Shown: positions 16,483 to 30,570, counted from the first letter of the stretch. The stretch is DNA of 64,000 nucleotides from Amphiduros pacificus (GCA_949316495.1 OX439006.1:45845918-45909917); one strand, 5' to 3'. Notes: generated by a model from the letters alone, not told the origin. Made by a program: numbers and translations.

Positions 16483-17035
16483 TTACAGATTGTTCAAATG
16501 AAAAATGGGAAAATCTGATTCACTTGGATCACAGTGAATTTTCTTCATACAAAACAAGAGAACAAAATTAAGCCTTTCCCTGTGGGTAATCTGTAAGTAA
16601 TTTGCTCGTCTTATTTATTTCTTATTAAAACTTTATCAGGGTACACGAAAAAAAAACTTAAATAAAAAAAAATATCCATATGTTGCAGTTCTTAGATATT
16701 TGATTAAAATTATTGATGTTTTAAACTGTAAATGGAAATGTATATTAACACTGTAAATGTACCACTTACCATGAAGTTAAAATCTTAGTAAAGTTCTCTG
16801 CCATGAAGAGACACTCTTTGAAAAGACCCATAAATGTCCTTAAGAATAGCAGTACAACAAAAGTAGATATAAGGGAATTTTTCAAACCATGAACCTTCAG
16901 AAAGACTCATAATTATCAATAGATGTATTGGAACTGTGACGTTTTATTAACATTGATATCAACAAAGTGTATGGGTATATCAAAAATTTCTATTTATACA
17001 TAACTGATGAAGAAGTCCTCTCTATCTACTCTTTT

Positions 17036-20000
17036 CTACCGTTCTTTTACTTTCAACCAAAGTCCTTCATGAATAATAGGCACAAAGTAATTGTTGTCAA
17101 ATTTCAGAGGTATCTGAAAATAAATTAAAAGTATAGATCATTATTAGATTATTTGTGTTAGTTCATCCAAGTAATGCACAAACAAGCTTTGCAGTTTCAT
17201 GTTTGTATTAAGATGATTTATTGTATAACTGCAGTACTGATGATCATTGCCAAATAATACAAATGTAGTATACATGCACGTTATGCAAGGGATATGGGCA
17301 GAATAGGTAATTTCACCTTAGTGTACAGAAAAGGTGTTTATATTATCAAATATCTAAATTTGTAACAGAATTCATCAGCAATGAATAAATTGTATAGGAG
17401 AAATCAAAGCCATTGCTTTCCTGTTTTGCATATCATCTTGTTAATATAGGTAATATTCATAACATATTGAGAGAAAGGATAGTGGAGTTTTAGGGGGTGA
17501 AAATACCTTTTCAGGCCACAATATCATAATCAAAGGTTACCAGGAGCTTTGTATTCAGTAGAATAAGGAATTCTATCAGAGGAGCTTAAGGGGCAATATT
17601 TTCTCTCCTGTGTGAGCATTCATATATTATAATTCAATGCAGATTTTGGACAGAAATTACACTGTGGATTTCTATTATTGTTTGTAGAGTTCAGCCTCCC
17701 AAAGAATGTTCTTTGCAAACATTACCAGAATCCCTTTTTATATATTTTGAATTATCATAAAATTTCAGATATCATAATTAAATATGTGCTTCAAAAGACA
17801 TACAACAGTTTTGTCACATCCGTGGAAAGTGAATTTCCTGACAATTTGAGCCATAACCAGTTTTAGCTCCATCAGGGCGAGCCTCATTCCAATACAGTTA
17901 CGTGGTCCTTGCCCAAATGGCATAAAGTAGATTGAATCACGTTTGGCCTTCTCCTCTGGTGAAAACCTTCAAAATGTAAAACAAATAGTTTTTCTCAAGC
18001 TTAGGTTTTTAAATTTTAATAATAACATATAAGATAAACAGAATGTGATTAAAACAAAAAGGCAAATTTCCTTTATTTTAACAACATGCATTGATTGATT
18101 CTTGTCCAAATAATGGTTACTAGAAAGTCAGGAGTGGATCTTTTTAACAGGTAGGAGTTGAATTTATTAACAGGTAGGAGTTGAATCAACCACCTCCTGC
18201 CCTCCATTTATATAACCATTAAAGGCACAGATTCTACACTTTGTCAAGTGTACTTGTGGGGCCCGTATTTGATAAATATATGAGTAAAAGCAGATATCCA
18301 ATGTTAAATCAAAAGTGCACACATCACAAAAAGAAGAGGTCCTTAAAATTTGAAGCAAGAACAATCACAGAAGTACCACATTTAAGATTCTAGATGAAAT
18401 ATTCCTACCTTTCTGGATCAAACTTTTCAGGCTCAGGCCAGACCTCTGGGTCATAATGCATTGCTAAGAAGGGAATACTAACAATCATTCCTTTGGGTAT
18501 GTGCAAACCCTCATAATCCATAGCCTCTTTAGCAACACGGTCAAATCTGTACATACAAGGCAATAAAAGCTTGGTCTTTATAATGAGTAATATAGAAAGG
18601 CATGTATATGATTATTAAGTAAAATTAAAAGGGCATTGAGAAATGGCACCTTGACCTCATAGTGTTAATGTGCTGTAAAGCAATCTCATACATTCATAAT
18701 CAAGGTTTTTGGACATTCTTCATTAATGTTGACAAGAGATTAAACTATATTTGGAATGACAGTGACAGTTATATTTCAGTTGCGTCTTTGTCATGAGGCA
18801 AAACAAAAGGAAATCAATCTTAAAATATTTTATGAAAGGTTACTGCATCATTTATAGAACAAATATAGTTTGTAAATTACTTTTTCCAGCAAGAGATGCC
18901 TGAGGATATTTTGTGATTGGACCGAATAAGAAATAATTTTATCTAGAGGTTTATCAAATGTCTGTAATACACCTAGACATAGCCTCAGGCTTTATTGTTA
19001 TTATCATTATTATTATTATTATTGTGGGTATGCTTCATTCTAGTGCCACCATGAGATTAAAGAATGTTTGGAAAGACAGTGATAGTTATAATTCAGTAGC
19101 ATCTATGCAATGAGGTGAAAAGGAAAATGATATTGAATTATTTGAGAAAAGATTGCCACATCATTTCTTGAGCAAATAAAGTTTTTCCAACAAATAATTA
19201 ATGCCTAAGGATATTTTGTGTTGTGATTGGACCTATTATATAAGTTCTGTGTATGACTTATTAAATGTCTATAATATACCTTGGTGCAGCGGATACTATC
19301 CTCAGAGTTTCATTGATAATCATATCAAGGTAATGCATCTTGTTGAGTTCGTCATAGGTAGCTTCCAACTGATAAAAAGAGCAAAGACTTTATAAGCTAT
19401 TCCAAGTAACCAGTTTAAAAACAATACTCTATTAACCTGATATATTTACTGATATATATGTAAAATGTTGCACACTAGAATGTTCTATTTCAAGCCTATT
19501 CTTAAATAACATATGCCCTTGAAAGGATTGCAGTGGATATTATATAAGGGCAAAACAACTTTTCATATTTAAAAAGTTCCATTTTGAATTCTAAACAATG
19601 GGAATTAGAAGAATAGACAATCAAAGAGAGGAAATGTGTATTTTGTCTGCTGCACAACAAAGAAGTGGATGCATTGTGCTCCAATGGTATATATTACCTT
19701 ATCACCAAGTATTTCATCTATTTCCTTTTGAAGTTTTTCTTGAACATCATTATTCAAAGCCACAAAGTAGAGCATGCATGCAAGTGTTGTCGCTGTAGTT
19801 TCAAATCCCGCAGAGAAGAAAGTAATCCCATTGCCAATGATTTCATTGGCAGATAATCCTGCTACATAAATGCAAATAGACATGAATATTAAATTTAAGC
19901 AAGTTAGAACATTCAATTTGCCAATTTTAGTCTCCGTTTATTTTATTGTGGATGTTTTTTTGCTGGCTTTTTTAGAAGATTGTAAAATATAGAAGTCATA

Positions 20001-23000
20001 TAAATTGAAGTAAATGTTTTTATACTGAAATCCGCAATTATTTTATCTATGAACAATAATAAGGTTGTAACCTATAAGTGCATTCATGGAAGTGATATAT
20101 TTGCAGGTCAAAAGTTTAAAAAGTCACGTGAACAAGTTTCAACTGTTACTTTTAGGTTTCAAATTTTGCATAATAGGTATATCTTTCTGCCAATACATCT
20201 AATCTGCACTTTAAAATATTTGTATGATTGAACAAACCTTTGAAAAACAGAACAAAGCTTTCAAATTGTTTAACATAGTTAAATATGAAATGTTGTTGAT
20301 TTTTTCAATAAGAAATGATCAAATTTAGTTTCATGAAAGCTTCAATCAATAAAATATTGGCTGACTCTGTTACTGTGCCAGATATTTTGACTTCAATAGT
20401 TTAATCATGTCATGAAAATTGCAATTGTTCCTGATTTCATTACCAGTTTTTCTGGCGTCACCTTCTCCTTTGGCCATTCCTGCTGTAGTTTTCGGGACTT
20501 CTTGATCATTTGTCACATATGTCTCAGAATCTACCATCATCCCAAGAAAATCATTATGGTTCTGTAGTTATAAGGATTTAATCAGAAAATGAGACTTCAT
20601 ATCAGCATTCAAATTAATTTGTAAGATGAATGTAGAGACAGTTTAGCTGTTACCAAGCAATTCTCTGTGATTCTCTGCCCTTGACATGTAAATAGGATAA
20701 CATGTATTTTAACAGACTTTTTACTGTGCTTAGACTGTTGTTTGGACATATCAAAGGTATTAGAGAAAAATAAAGGTATTTAATTGTGCATTAGCATTAC
20801 AGTTATTTTTCAAAACATACTGTGCTCTTCTTTTTCTCAGCAATTGTGTGCCTTATGAAATGGCTGAAGTAATCAATTGCTTCTCCGTCAAACATATTCA
20901 ATTTTTTCATTGTCAGCAAATCAAGCAAAGGTGCAATCTCTGATATAAAAACTGAAAAAAGCAAAATGCAATTATAATGTGTTACTAATATGCATTCAAA
21001 TTGTGTATCAGTTTTTGAAGGTAATAACTTTATGCTATTTTAATACAGAAAATCTATTTTTGTGTTTCCTTTTGTATAATTTCCCATTAATGAAATAAAA
21101 TGGTGTTTTTACAACCCTTTCAGCAACTATGGCCATATCAGGTCGATTTTCGAGCCTTTTACCCAGTGTGAAAGTAACACTGCTGGCAGTGGGAATTGAA
21201 CCCACCACCTCCCGTCCTCCACTAATTTAACCAATTAATGAAATCAAAATGAATAATTTGACAATAATATGAAATACACAATATACTCCTCCAAAGAGTC
21301 AAGTGATTAGGGAAAGCTCATTCCATTTCAATATCAGGCTTATCTTCTGTATTCTACACTGATGATTAAAGATGCTCTTTAAAAATATGATTTAGGTAAC
21401 AAATTATATGATCCATGGGTAATTTGAAAAGATATGATAGTTCACAATGTTTTAATCAATACAATGTCAGTTATCCCCTCCAAAACAGGAATCCTCTATA
21501 ATATTGGTCCTTGCCATCAATGGTAAAAAGGTGTGAACAGGATTGGCCACACGCCATGACTAATCACAATAATATGGCTGAGAACTGCTGGGCTGAGAAA
21601 TCCTGTACTGACTGAGGTGTGACAATGGCTTTTAGGGCTTTACAAATTTCATATTAAGCAAATTAGCAACAGAAAGCACAAAATATATGATAATGTAATC
21701 TGTGATTGGACCTATTCTTGTCATTTGGTTTGCAGACAGCTTGCGATTTAATTTGATATACAATACATCTGTTTCTATAATCTTCACCAACTTAATTTTG
21801 GAGTTCTATGTGGCTAAGCAAGCAAGGATTTTCTCCCCATCCATTTGAAAGAAATTTCCTAATGAATGAGCAAGCTTGAATATCATAAATATTATGTGAC
21901 ATGTGGTTATTTATTCACTTCTTCCTGCAACATCCAAATGTTATTGATTGTTAAATAATAACAAAATTAAATATCACACACATGATATGAATAATAGAGG
22001 TGATGTGGCAGAAATTTTGAATATCCTGCGTCCCATTTCATTAAATTTACTCTTTGGATTTGCCTGTGTATCAAGGTGGACACCAAAGGCAGAGCTTGCG
22101 ATAACATCCATTGAATAAGCCTGACAAACTCTGAAATGGATGAACATCTAATTTAATCTCATTTAAATAGGATTTCTTCTTGTAACAAAGATCATTTCAT
22201 CAATTTATACTTAAATGTTCCAAATCTATCACTAACATATATTCAGTTATATTCATTTATATTCATATGATTACAGAATGCATTTATATTAGTCTGAGTA
22301 AATAATTAATATATTTCTTACGCTTTCATCTCAATGATATCATCCTTTTCAATATTTTTAGTCATATGCGAGGTAAAAACATTTGCACATTTGTTGATTA
22401 TGTCGGTTAACTAAATTAAAAAAAATGGATACAAATTTATCATAGTTCAGATTTTTTGAAATACATATTACACATCATTTCAAAAGTATTGAAGAACATG
22501 TGACATTAAAAAGATTTAAAAAACATTAATAATGTTGGAGCTCACATGGTAAATGAGAATTAGAAAAAAATTAAACTAATTATCTTGTATTAGTTAAAAT
22601 ATTGAAACAGTTTAGTGACAGTTTTGATAATTACCAGTTTAAGTTTGCCTGAGCTGAAGGCTGGAGTTAGTTGATTTCGCATGGTCTTCCAGTGGGTGCC
22701 ATTAACATCTAATACTCCATATTTGAAATCACTTCGGAACCATAATTGCTGAAAGGTAGACAGTATATGTAAGATATAAAGTGCATTGCCTGACAAGTAC
22801 ATTAAACTTGCACATAATATAGACAGCTCTACATGAACAATTGGTTAGAATAACACAATAATATGTAGAATTTTGATGGTATTATACACTTTTGCAAGAC
22901 ACTTTTGCAAGAATTTTATTTATTATTTATATTAAGATATAGAGAGTATTCAAGGGAAAATAGGACATATTGCCATGGAAATACCAAATAATGATCATCA

Positions 23001-24367
23001 TTTTCATCAAGAGACTGTACATATTACAAGATAGACCTACCCGTCTGTCTGTGAAGTTATTGAAGTCCTTGATGAGAATTTTTTTTAGAATCTTTGGGTC
23101 TGCCACAGTGATGGTAGGTTTTGCACCCTCATAATACCTTAAAGTAGTCAAAACATTATTAACGTAGAAATATTCAGGTAAAATATTTGGAGATTGAAGG
23201 ATATGATTTAGGTTTGCCTCATCAAAACTAAAAATAAGTCTATAGTGAAATAAATATTTTTCAATGACCATAACATTCAGAGTGCTTTAATGTTTCAATA
23301 AGCATTCTGTGCCCAATTAGATATGAGAATATGTAGATAAAAGAAATTGCATTGATTTATGGTTGATGCATTTCATGTCAATTTCCCTACCCGGACACAA
23401 TGAATTATATCGTAAGAAGGTTGGTCAGGTGTATTTACCTAAATATGTGAACATCAATGATTCCTCAGTGTGAGAAATATATAATTATCTTTATTCTCAA
23501 TACCATTAATTCACTACTTACCCAAATATCTTTCCATATTTCTTAACCATCCGTAGATCATAATCACGAAAACCTCCCTAAAATAAACATGATAGAAAGC
23601 AGGATTAAAATCGGTAAAACTTACTATCAACAATATTATCAAGTCTAATTAATAGTTGGGATTTAACTTTGCAAGTTTTATAAGACAAGCATGAACAAAA
23701 AATGCTACAGATTCACATTTTTGTAATCATTATGAAAAAGACAAGTAAACAAATTGCTCTATTTAAGATTTTAGCATTTAGACCAGTCTAAAACAATTGC
23801 TTTAATCATACTAAAGATTGTTAGAATAGATCTATATCACTCTCAAGTCTTTGACATTACTTTTCCGGACTATGCAACTGTATTTCTCCAAGGTTGCAAG
23901 TATTCTTTAGTATTTAAAGAATATCAGTCATAAAATATGGTGGGCCAATCATGTGGATTAATATTAGATTTGATTTGTTTTTATAAACAACCTTTTCAGC
24001 AGTAACTTTTTATGTCACATCAGGTCAGCAATAGCTTTTTATGTCACATCAGATAGAAGCCTGCCATTGAGACCCAAATGGTCTTTTCAAAAGCTAACTG
24101 GGGATCTTTTTGCATTTTTGCACCAACAAGCAACAGCCTTTGCCGAGTCGTATATATCATGTGATGAGACATATGAAAGAATATTTGACAAGTATATATT
24201 AAATGATGAGATACATAAAAAAAAGTTAATAATATTTCAAAGTGAAATAAACTAGAAACATTTAAAAACTTACCCCTATCAAATCCAAAACATTGCCAAA
24301 GAAGGGAATCGGCTTGGAGTGGGGAATGCCCAACTCTTTTAGTTCATTGAACCTCCATGTGAGAATG
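17036..24367 (-). CDS. Cytochrome P450, CYP3 clan (CYP3A/thromboxane-synthase-like)
   Basis: Thirteen phase-consistent GT-AG exons: 24367-24274, 23577-23522, 23137-23041, 22748-22635, 22410-22322, 22130-22051, 20951-20821, 20561-20444, 19858-19698, 19368-19280, 18546-18409, 17966-17804, 17113-17036. They encode about 468 residues; the family norm is about 500, so one short 5' exon for the membrane anchor is missing and could not be found in 24.4-26.7 kb. Landmarks in order: proline hinge ([13 protein letters not shown]), C-helix [16 protein letters not shown]-helix AGFETT, ExxR (ETLR), FDPERF, and the heme loop [10 protein letters not shown] with the Cys ligand. It ends GLWLKVKER and stop. 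It should be an ER-bound monooxygenase for xenobiotics or lipids. No stop or shift breaks it. Confidence 0.93.
18120..18240 (-). mobile_element. SINE-like fragment (second family)
   Basis: Contains ttgaatcaaccacctcctgc, a decayed form of the tRNA-like B-box region seen in fuller form at 21115-21235, and is itself preceded by a short tandem duplication of aacaggtaggagttgaat. It lies in a P450 intron. Confidence 0.45.
18740..19325. repeat. Ancient two-copy duplication spanning the P450 ExxR exon
   Basis: About 18740-19010 and 19055-19325 share a long collinear series of matches (gacagtga.agttat, atgcct.aggatattttgtg, gattggacc, aaatgtct.taata). The right copy contains part of the functional ExxR exon (19280-19368); the left copy contains a diverged counterpart at about 18972-19007. 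Confidence 0.65.
21115..21235 (-). mobile_element. tRNA-derived SINE fragment (second family)
   Basis: On - the stretch reads GGAGGTGGTGGGTTCAATTC, a tRNA-like B box, followed by a body with GGGTAAAAGGCTCGAAAA. It is distinct from the larger SINE family in this window and sits inside a P450 intron. Confidence 0.6.
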
Positions 24368-25797
24368 CTGGAAAGTTTATATTGCATCAATATATATGTT
24401 TTAGGTCAAACACTAGATTTACTATATTTCTTCATTTTCTGACTGAATACACATGAGAAAGGTATATTTTCAAAGATGCCAAGTATGTTTCCTAAAAAGT
24501 ATGCCCTGGATTTTGTTGTTCAGTGATAATTGTAAAAAAATTGAAACTAATCCTTACTAATAGTATTGAATCAGATATATTTTGCATTGATATGCAATCG
24601 TTTCACGGGAAATGTGTTCTGTTCAAGGGCACAGATACTCTCATAAATATGACTATTGAGGCCATTCACCAAGACCGTTTAAAAGATATGAAAAGATATG
24701 ATACTCACAAATATAATCCAACTAAAAGGAAGGTTACTACCAACAGCCAGTTATTGACATAAAATCCTAATAGCTCCATAATCATTCAAACTTTAAGTTT
24801 GATTTAACTCTATATCATTTGAGGAAGCATAGCAATCCCATTCTTATTTATGCAGTGAACAACCTTGGACTATGTACATTGCTATGATGGCAAATATTTA
24901 TTGTCCTGGGGGTCAAGAGTAATTTAAGTGAACTGAAAAATGGAATATGGTGAGTCATTGTGTGAGGTAAGGCATATCATGATAAAGTTTACCTACTTTA
25001 CTTTTCCTTATCTTAGCTTAAGATTCATCTCAATGAAAACTATTTATTTGCATCCAAAGTAGGCTAGCTATACATGAGGCAAACACATTTGCCTCATGTC
25101 CAAGAGCTAGGTCAGATTTAATTACCCATCTCATTGCAAAAGGTTTGATGATGTTTCCTAGTTCAAATTATTGTATGGAATACAAAAATCCATTTCTTAC
25201 TCGCACCGAAGGCTGGGTTATGGGTGTAAATTAACGTTTTTCCCCTCAACATCAGTAAATCTGGCATAATTCTTAAAATATGAATATTGGCTTTAAAGTT
25301 GTTACTTTTTCATGGATTTTTATAAATGTGGTACCAAAATTTGCGGAATGGGATTTGTTGAAAAACTGCATTTTTAAGTAGTTTTTAATGAATTTTTAAC
25401 ATTTTTTAGATCCAAGTGTAAATTTTTTTAAAACAGGTTTATTGATGTTCCCCAGCTCAAAATATAGTCTAAAATGCATAAATACTGTTTTCAGTCACAA
25501 AAATGAGCATATCATGCGTATAAGATTAAAATATGCTAAAATAATATATAAAATATAAAGTATATTATGAGCTGCCACCTAAATGAAAGAGGTAACTGTT
25601 ATAACCCTAGGGACCAGATGACCTACTTATTCTGATCTGAGAATTTGGTATTAATCAGTATCCAGAGCAGAAATCATAAAGGATATTTAATCATTAACAG
25701 AAAGAGTGGTATCTTAGTTTAATGTGTAAGCACATAAAATTGTTTACTGATCATTGTACATAAATCCAAAGACACTATCAGGATTGTTTTTGTTTTT

Positions 25798-26064
25798 TTT
25801 GGGGGGGGGGGGGTTAAAATTTCATATAGTGCTGCCTCACTGAATTGTCATGTCGCAGGTCCTTAACATGACAACCCACCCGGTCACAGATTTAAAAGGA
25901 CAACGGGTTAACCCTTTAGGCACAGGCCTTAGCTCATATGGGAAATTGTATCATGAGTTCAATCTCGGCCTCGCCGGGGTTCGAACCCACGACCTTAGGA
26001 TCACCACAGAGGAACTGGTGCTAATAAGCTGGCGCTCTAACCAACTGCACCACGGCCCATGGCC
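25798..26064 (-). mobile_element. tRNA-derived SINE, tail replaced by poly-T/poly-G
   Basis: Same family as the copy at 16161-16482 and about 90 percent alike by eye over the head and body. On + it begins after a run of T and G rather than the usual gttt tail, so the 3' end is lost or altered. The B box GGTTCGAACCC is intact. No clean flanking duplication was seen. It lies upstream of the first identified P450 exon. Confidence 0.85.
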
Positions 26065-26689
26065 TGACAGGAACAGTGATTATAAGAACAATGATTATAA
26101 TCATTAATACAGATAAAGAACACCACACTCTACTAATAGATCAGTTCTTGCAGAAAATGCTTTAATGCTAGTAACTGACTGTACATGTCTTGGTGGTTTC
26201 CTCATGTATATGTTACAGTTTGAGAATTATGTTATGATTATTAAGTATACTAAAGAATCCAAATTTTGTCTGGAATCAGTGTAGATAATAATATGTAAGT
26301 TGATCATGATATGTAAGTAGGTCTGATTGTGGGCATCTCTGATTAAATGAATAGTATATTTCCAATATTTCTGGCCTGTACAGTATTTTGGCCATTTTGT
26401 TATACTCATTTTGTAGTATAGCTGTACAGTAACAGTAAATCTAACAGTTTAGGACAATGGCTCAATGAGATGCATTGATCTACATACTCCATGTTGGACC
26501 ACAGAATCAAGAGCAAGTCAAGCCATTTGATACTAAAACATGGATGCTCAGAATGTGACCTTGTAGCGAGAAAACATGTCTTACGGTCTCAAGCCCATCG
26601 CAAGTTACATCAACAGCTGGTGCTCTTGAAGGAGTGTTTTCTGCAGTAAAAAGTGCAAATATAGAAAAGAAGTAGACGAGAGGCTGGGT

Positions 26690-28210
26690 CAGTGTGAAAC
26701 GTATGAAGCATCCTCAATGATTATTGATGCAACACATCTACTTGATGACCATTCCTCCTGAAATATAAAGATATAGATTTTTATTGCCAAAGAGGTTGTT
26801 ATCCTGCAGAAGCTGAGAGGAGAAAAGAACAGAAAAAAGAGAAAACAGACACGTGTTCTATATGAGAGGCCCATTCTGGTGCATTTGGTGGACTATATAC
26901 AATTGGACATTGTTAATGAAAAATCAGAGTATATGACATCAATCCATAGTAGATATAAAAGGTTTCTGTTAGAATATAACATAGTGTATACACAATTCAA
27001 TACACAAATGCTCACAGACAAGATACCCATGAAATTCAAGGATGAAGAATGCTTACCCAAGCAGCACTGCAGCTAAAACCATAGTCAAACAGTTATCAGC
27101 TTCTGAATTGCCATCATCAGTAACTGTAGATGCTTTGAAGAAAGGACAAGGAGAGCCCAGATATATTTATACATTTCTTCGTGTAATCTACAGTGGCTCA
27201 GAAAAGGTTGTTGATCCTGCATCTTGTACTGAAAGATGTTCATTTTCTACAGCTAATGATGTCTTATTCACCATAACCAAAGGCCTAATAAAAACCAATA
27301 AAACACAAGTGTCTTGGAATGGGGCTCAAAAGCATGACAGGGAGCAGACGAGAATTTGAAATCTTGAATCATTTTGGCCACTGAATTAATTATCATGCTG
27401 TAGAAGAACTGGAAACTGCTCTAGCAATGACAGCTTCCAGCCGGGATGGTGTTTTGCCAGTGGGATTGGTAGCCCAACCAGACCTTGCTACCGGAGTGGC
27501 ATGGGACAACTATGATGAGAATAGTGAAACACTTTTTGGATCAGGAACATTACACAACACATTTGGTATCTGTTACCAAAATGAATTGTTGAATCAGATA
27601 AGCTTGCCACAGCAGAATATACCTGTAGGAAACCCTTTCCCTGCAAGAAACCCTCACACAAGAAAAGGTCAATAGCAATCAATAGCAATATATTATGGAT
27701 GATTTGCACATACCATGTTCAGGATACACCACAACAGTTTGGCTGTAATGCCCGTCTGATAACAGGCAATATCAACCACAAGTGGTATGATATATGGAAA
27801 ACATGTCTTCCTCCTACAAGTTGGGATGTTGTTACAGAAATACTGAGGAGATCAAAGGAGGTAGCAGATGAATGTGGTGAAGAAAGAGTATGCCATTATC
27901 ACCTATTATCTTGCTCTTGCCAAAATGGCTGCTCAGATCCATCCAAAAAAGCCCCTTTGTTTTAGTGTGCTTTGGCGCATTCCACATTATTTTAACATGC
28001 GTTGGAGCACTTGGTCATGTCATAGCTGAGTGGAGGACCCCAAGCACTTGTTGAAACTGGTGTCTTGGCTTCAGGATCACTCAATGGTTTTATAACTGGA
28101 AGGCATTATTATATTATTATAATAGATGCAAAAGGCTGCATGTGTTTCTTGGCAATACAATGCATTTTTTGCATCTCCAAAACTTTATTCAACAAGAAAG
28201 GCCACTCTCA
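26690..28210 (+). pseudogene. Decayed copy of a dispersed multicopy protein gene
   Basis: Conserved blocks appear in order but in different frames: TGVAWDNYDENSETLFGSGT with LHNTFGICYQ near 27500-27590, then a region reading FGAFHI-like and GH-like near 27960-28020, and NRCKRLHVFLG near 28120-28155. I recall this block order from large, repeated uncharacterised proteins in many invertebrate genomes, probably carried by mobile DNA; I cannot name the family with certainty. Numerous disruptions show it is not functional. Confidence 0.6.
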
Positions 28211-28299
28211 CCAGAATTAAGTGATCAGGTGATGGTTATACCATATTCTACATTGTACTGGATATAACATATACTGAAACATATACAGAAATATGGTCA

Positions 28300-29670
28300 T
28301 GGCTCGGATAATTGTAAAGGCAACTTAACATGACCAAAATGCACTGACTAGCACAATAGTGAAAATTGTGAATCTCACTCTTTTAAGTTCATTAATTGTG
28401 AAGGTGAACACTCGTCATATTCTTGGAATTGTACCTCTTTTATAAGAGAAATAGAAATATAGAGAATAAAGTATACAGAAAACATTTCTTTCCCAGATGG
28501 CGGAAAGCATGTAGAAAGCAAAGATACCCCTCAAAGAAATTCCTATGCTATTGTTAAAAATGCTTTTGTTAAAAGATATTAAATCCATTTCGGCTCAAAC
28601 AGATTTCAGCAAAAAAGGTGCAAATTCTAATTCTTCACAACAGATTAAACCTGTTAATAAAACGAATATAAATGAATACAAATGATCCTTCTGACATACA
28701 TACCATTATGCTGCACTTCAAGCATAATCATAGTAGAATTAAATGATTATGTTTGACCACAACATAGCTATTGGCAATAAAAAAGGCTAAATCCCGTTAT
28801 AATAATTAAGCAAAAGAAAAAGTTGGAACGATTATGCCTCATGTTTAAATATGTTTACACTAATTAAAAAAAAGCTGTGATATGGTGCATAAAATTGCTG
28901 GGATGGGAAGTGGAGCAAGGATCAAACACCTAAATCATAATGGCGTATTAATTACAAATCCCAACAAAATAGGTAACACAATAGGTCAAACAATTTCCAA
29001 GGATTCCTCATCCAATAAGAAAGAAACCAACTAAATTTCATATCTCATAACTTGGAGCAATTAAAAAAATCATTCACAATAGAATATTTGAACCTTGTTT
29101 TGGATATATCTCATGATACTGCTCCTGAGTCTACCAAATCCTGAAACAACTTCCTGAACAATCACAGAGTGGTGATTTTCCTCCTTTATGGAATGAAACC
29201 ACAATTATTCCCATTCCTGAACTTGGCAGACTGGTCAGAATAAAATGATTATTATCACATTGCGAGCTGTATTTGTAAAACAATGGAACACATGATTAAC
29301 AACCATTTTGTTGGGTTTTCAGAAACTGTAGCTCATATTTCAGTTGCACAGTGTGGCTTTAGAAAAACTCAAAATACCATTGACCACCTGGTACATTTGG
29401 AAACATTTATAAGAGAGAGTTTTATTAGAGGTGAATATGTCATTTGATTTAGAGAAAGCATACGATAATCCTTGGAAATTTGCGATGATGAGCAATTTAT
29501 ATGACATGGGAATTAAGTGGTCCTTTACCCCTTTTTTTCAAAATATTTTGTCAAATAAACAATTCAGTTTTTGAGTTGGTCCATCACTTTCTGATGCATT
29601 TGATCAGTAAATGAGTGTTCCACAGGGTAGTATATTATCTGTTATCTGTCATGCGGGAATTGATTGAGAT
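28300..29670 (+). mobile_element. Jockey-like LINE, decayed
   Basis: The first part (28350-28700) matches the end of a LINE ORF1 (zinc-knuckle tail then a Phe/Arg-rich stretch). From 29080 the reverse-transcriptase core can be followed through several frames: a CICKTMEHMINN block, QCGFRKTQNTIDHLV, LETFIRES and MSVPQGSILS. The order and wording fit Jockey-type elements. Stops and frame changes are frequent and the catalytic YADD region is absent, so it is a dead 3'-truncated copy. Confidence 0.75.
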
Positions 29671-29679
29671 GGAAATTAG

Positions 29680-30570
29680 TTTCACAGTGCCTTTCTGTGA
29701 AAAAAGAAGAAAGAATCACAAATTTTAGAGAGGACATTGAGTAAAGGGTATAATGAATTATCTAATATTTTACAGGAGGGAAACAGAGCCCCCAATATTG
29801 AACAAGACTTTCTTACTCTACAGAATAAACTTGAACAAATTGAACGACAAAAATCTAAAGGGGTCATTCTGCACTCTAAATATAAGTGGGTAGAGGAGGG
29901 TAAAAGAATGCCTCATACTTTCTTAGACTAGAAAACATAATTTTTGTAACATATTGATCACATAGTTGGAAGTTAATGGAAATTTAACAAATGAACCAAA
30001 TGAAATTTTAGAAGAGGAAAGGAACTTTTATAATGAGTTACACACAGAAAGAGGACTGATGAACATATTTGTAATGCAAATTGCAACATTTTTACTGAAC
30101 AAACTAACATACCAAAGATAAGCATTGATGATAAAGAATTCTATGATTCAGGAATTTTGGAGTCAGAATCTTAGCTAGCTTAAAAGCATTACAAAATGGA
30201 AAATCTCTGGGCACTGATGGGCTCAGCTGAATGTTATATTTTTTCTGACCAGACTTAAAATCTGCTCTTCTAGATAGTATTAGATAATCAGTAATTAATG
30301 GCGAACTCTCGGTTGAACAGAGAAGAGGAATTATCCCTCTCTTACCAAAAAAGGTCAAAAACAGATTGTTTTTGAAATACTGGCAGCCTATATCTCTGCT
30401 GAATGTCGACTACAAATTATTTGCCAAATTTCTTGCCAATAAGCTATGTGAAGTTCTTCCATACATCATAAATGAAGGTCAAACAGGCTACATTAAAGGC
30501 CGTTTTGTAGGCTGCAATATAAGACTGATTGAAGACTGTATGATTTTTTTGTGAATTAAACAACACCCCA
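29680..30570 (+). mobile_element. L1/Tx1-like LINE fragment
   Basis: The translated blocks KGVILHSKYKWVEEGKR (29840-29910), then ALQNGKSLGTDGLS-like (30185-30225), and WQPISLLNVDYKLFAKFLAN with QTGYIKGRFVGCNIR (30385-30530) are characteristic of the segment before and at the start of the reverse transcriptase in L1/Tx1-clade LINEs. It abuts the Jockey-like piece, so at least one inserted into, or rearranged against, the other. Several frame breaks; not functional. Confidence 0.75.
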
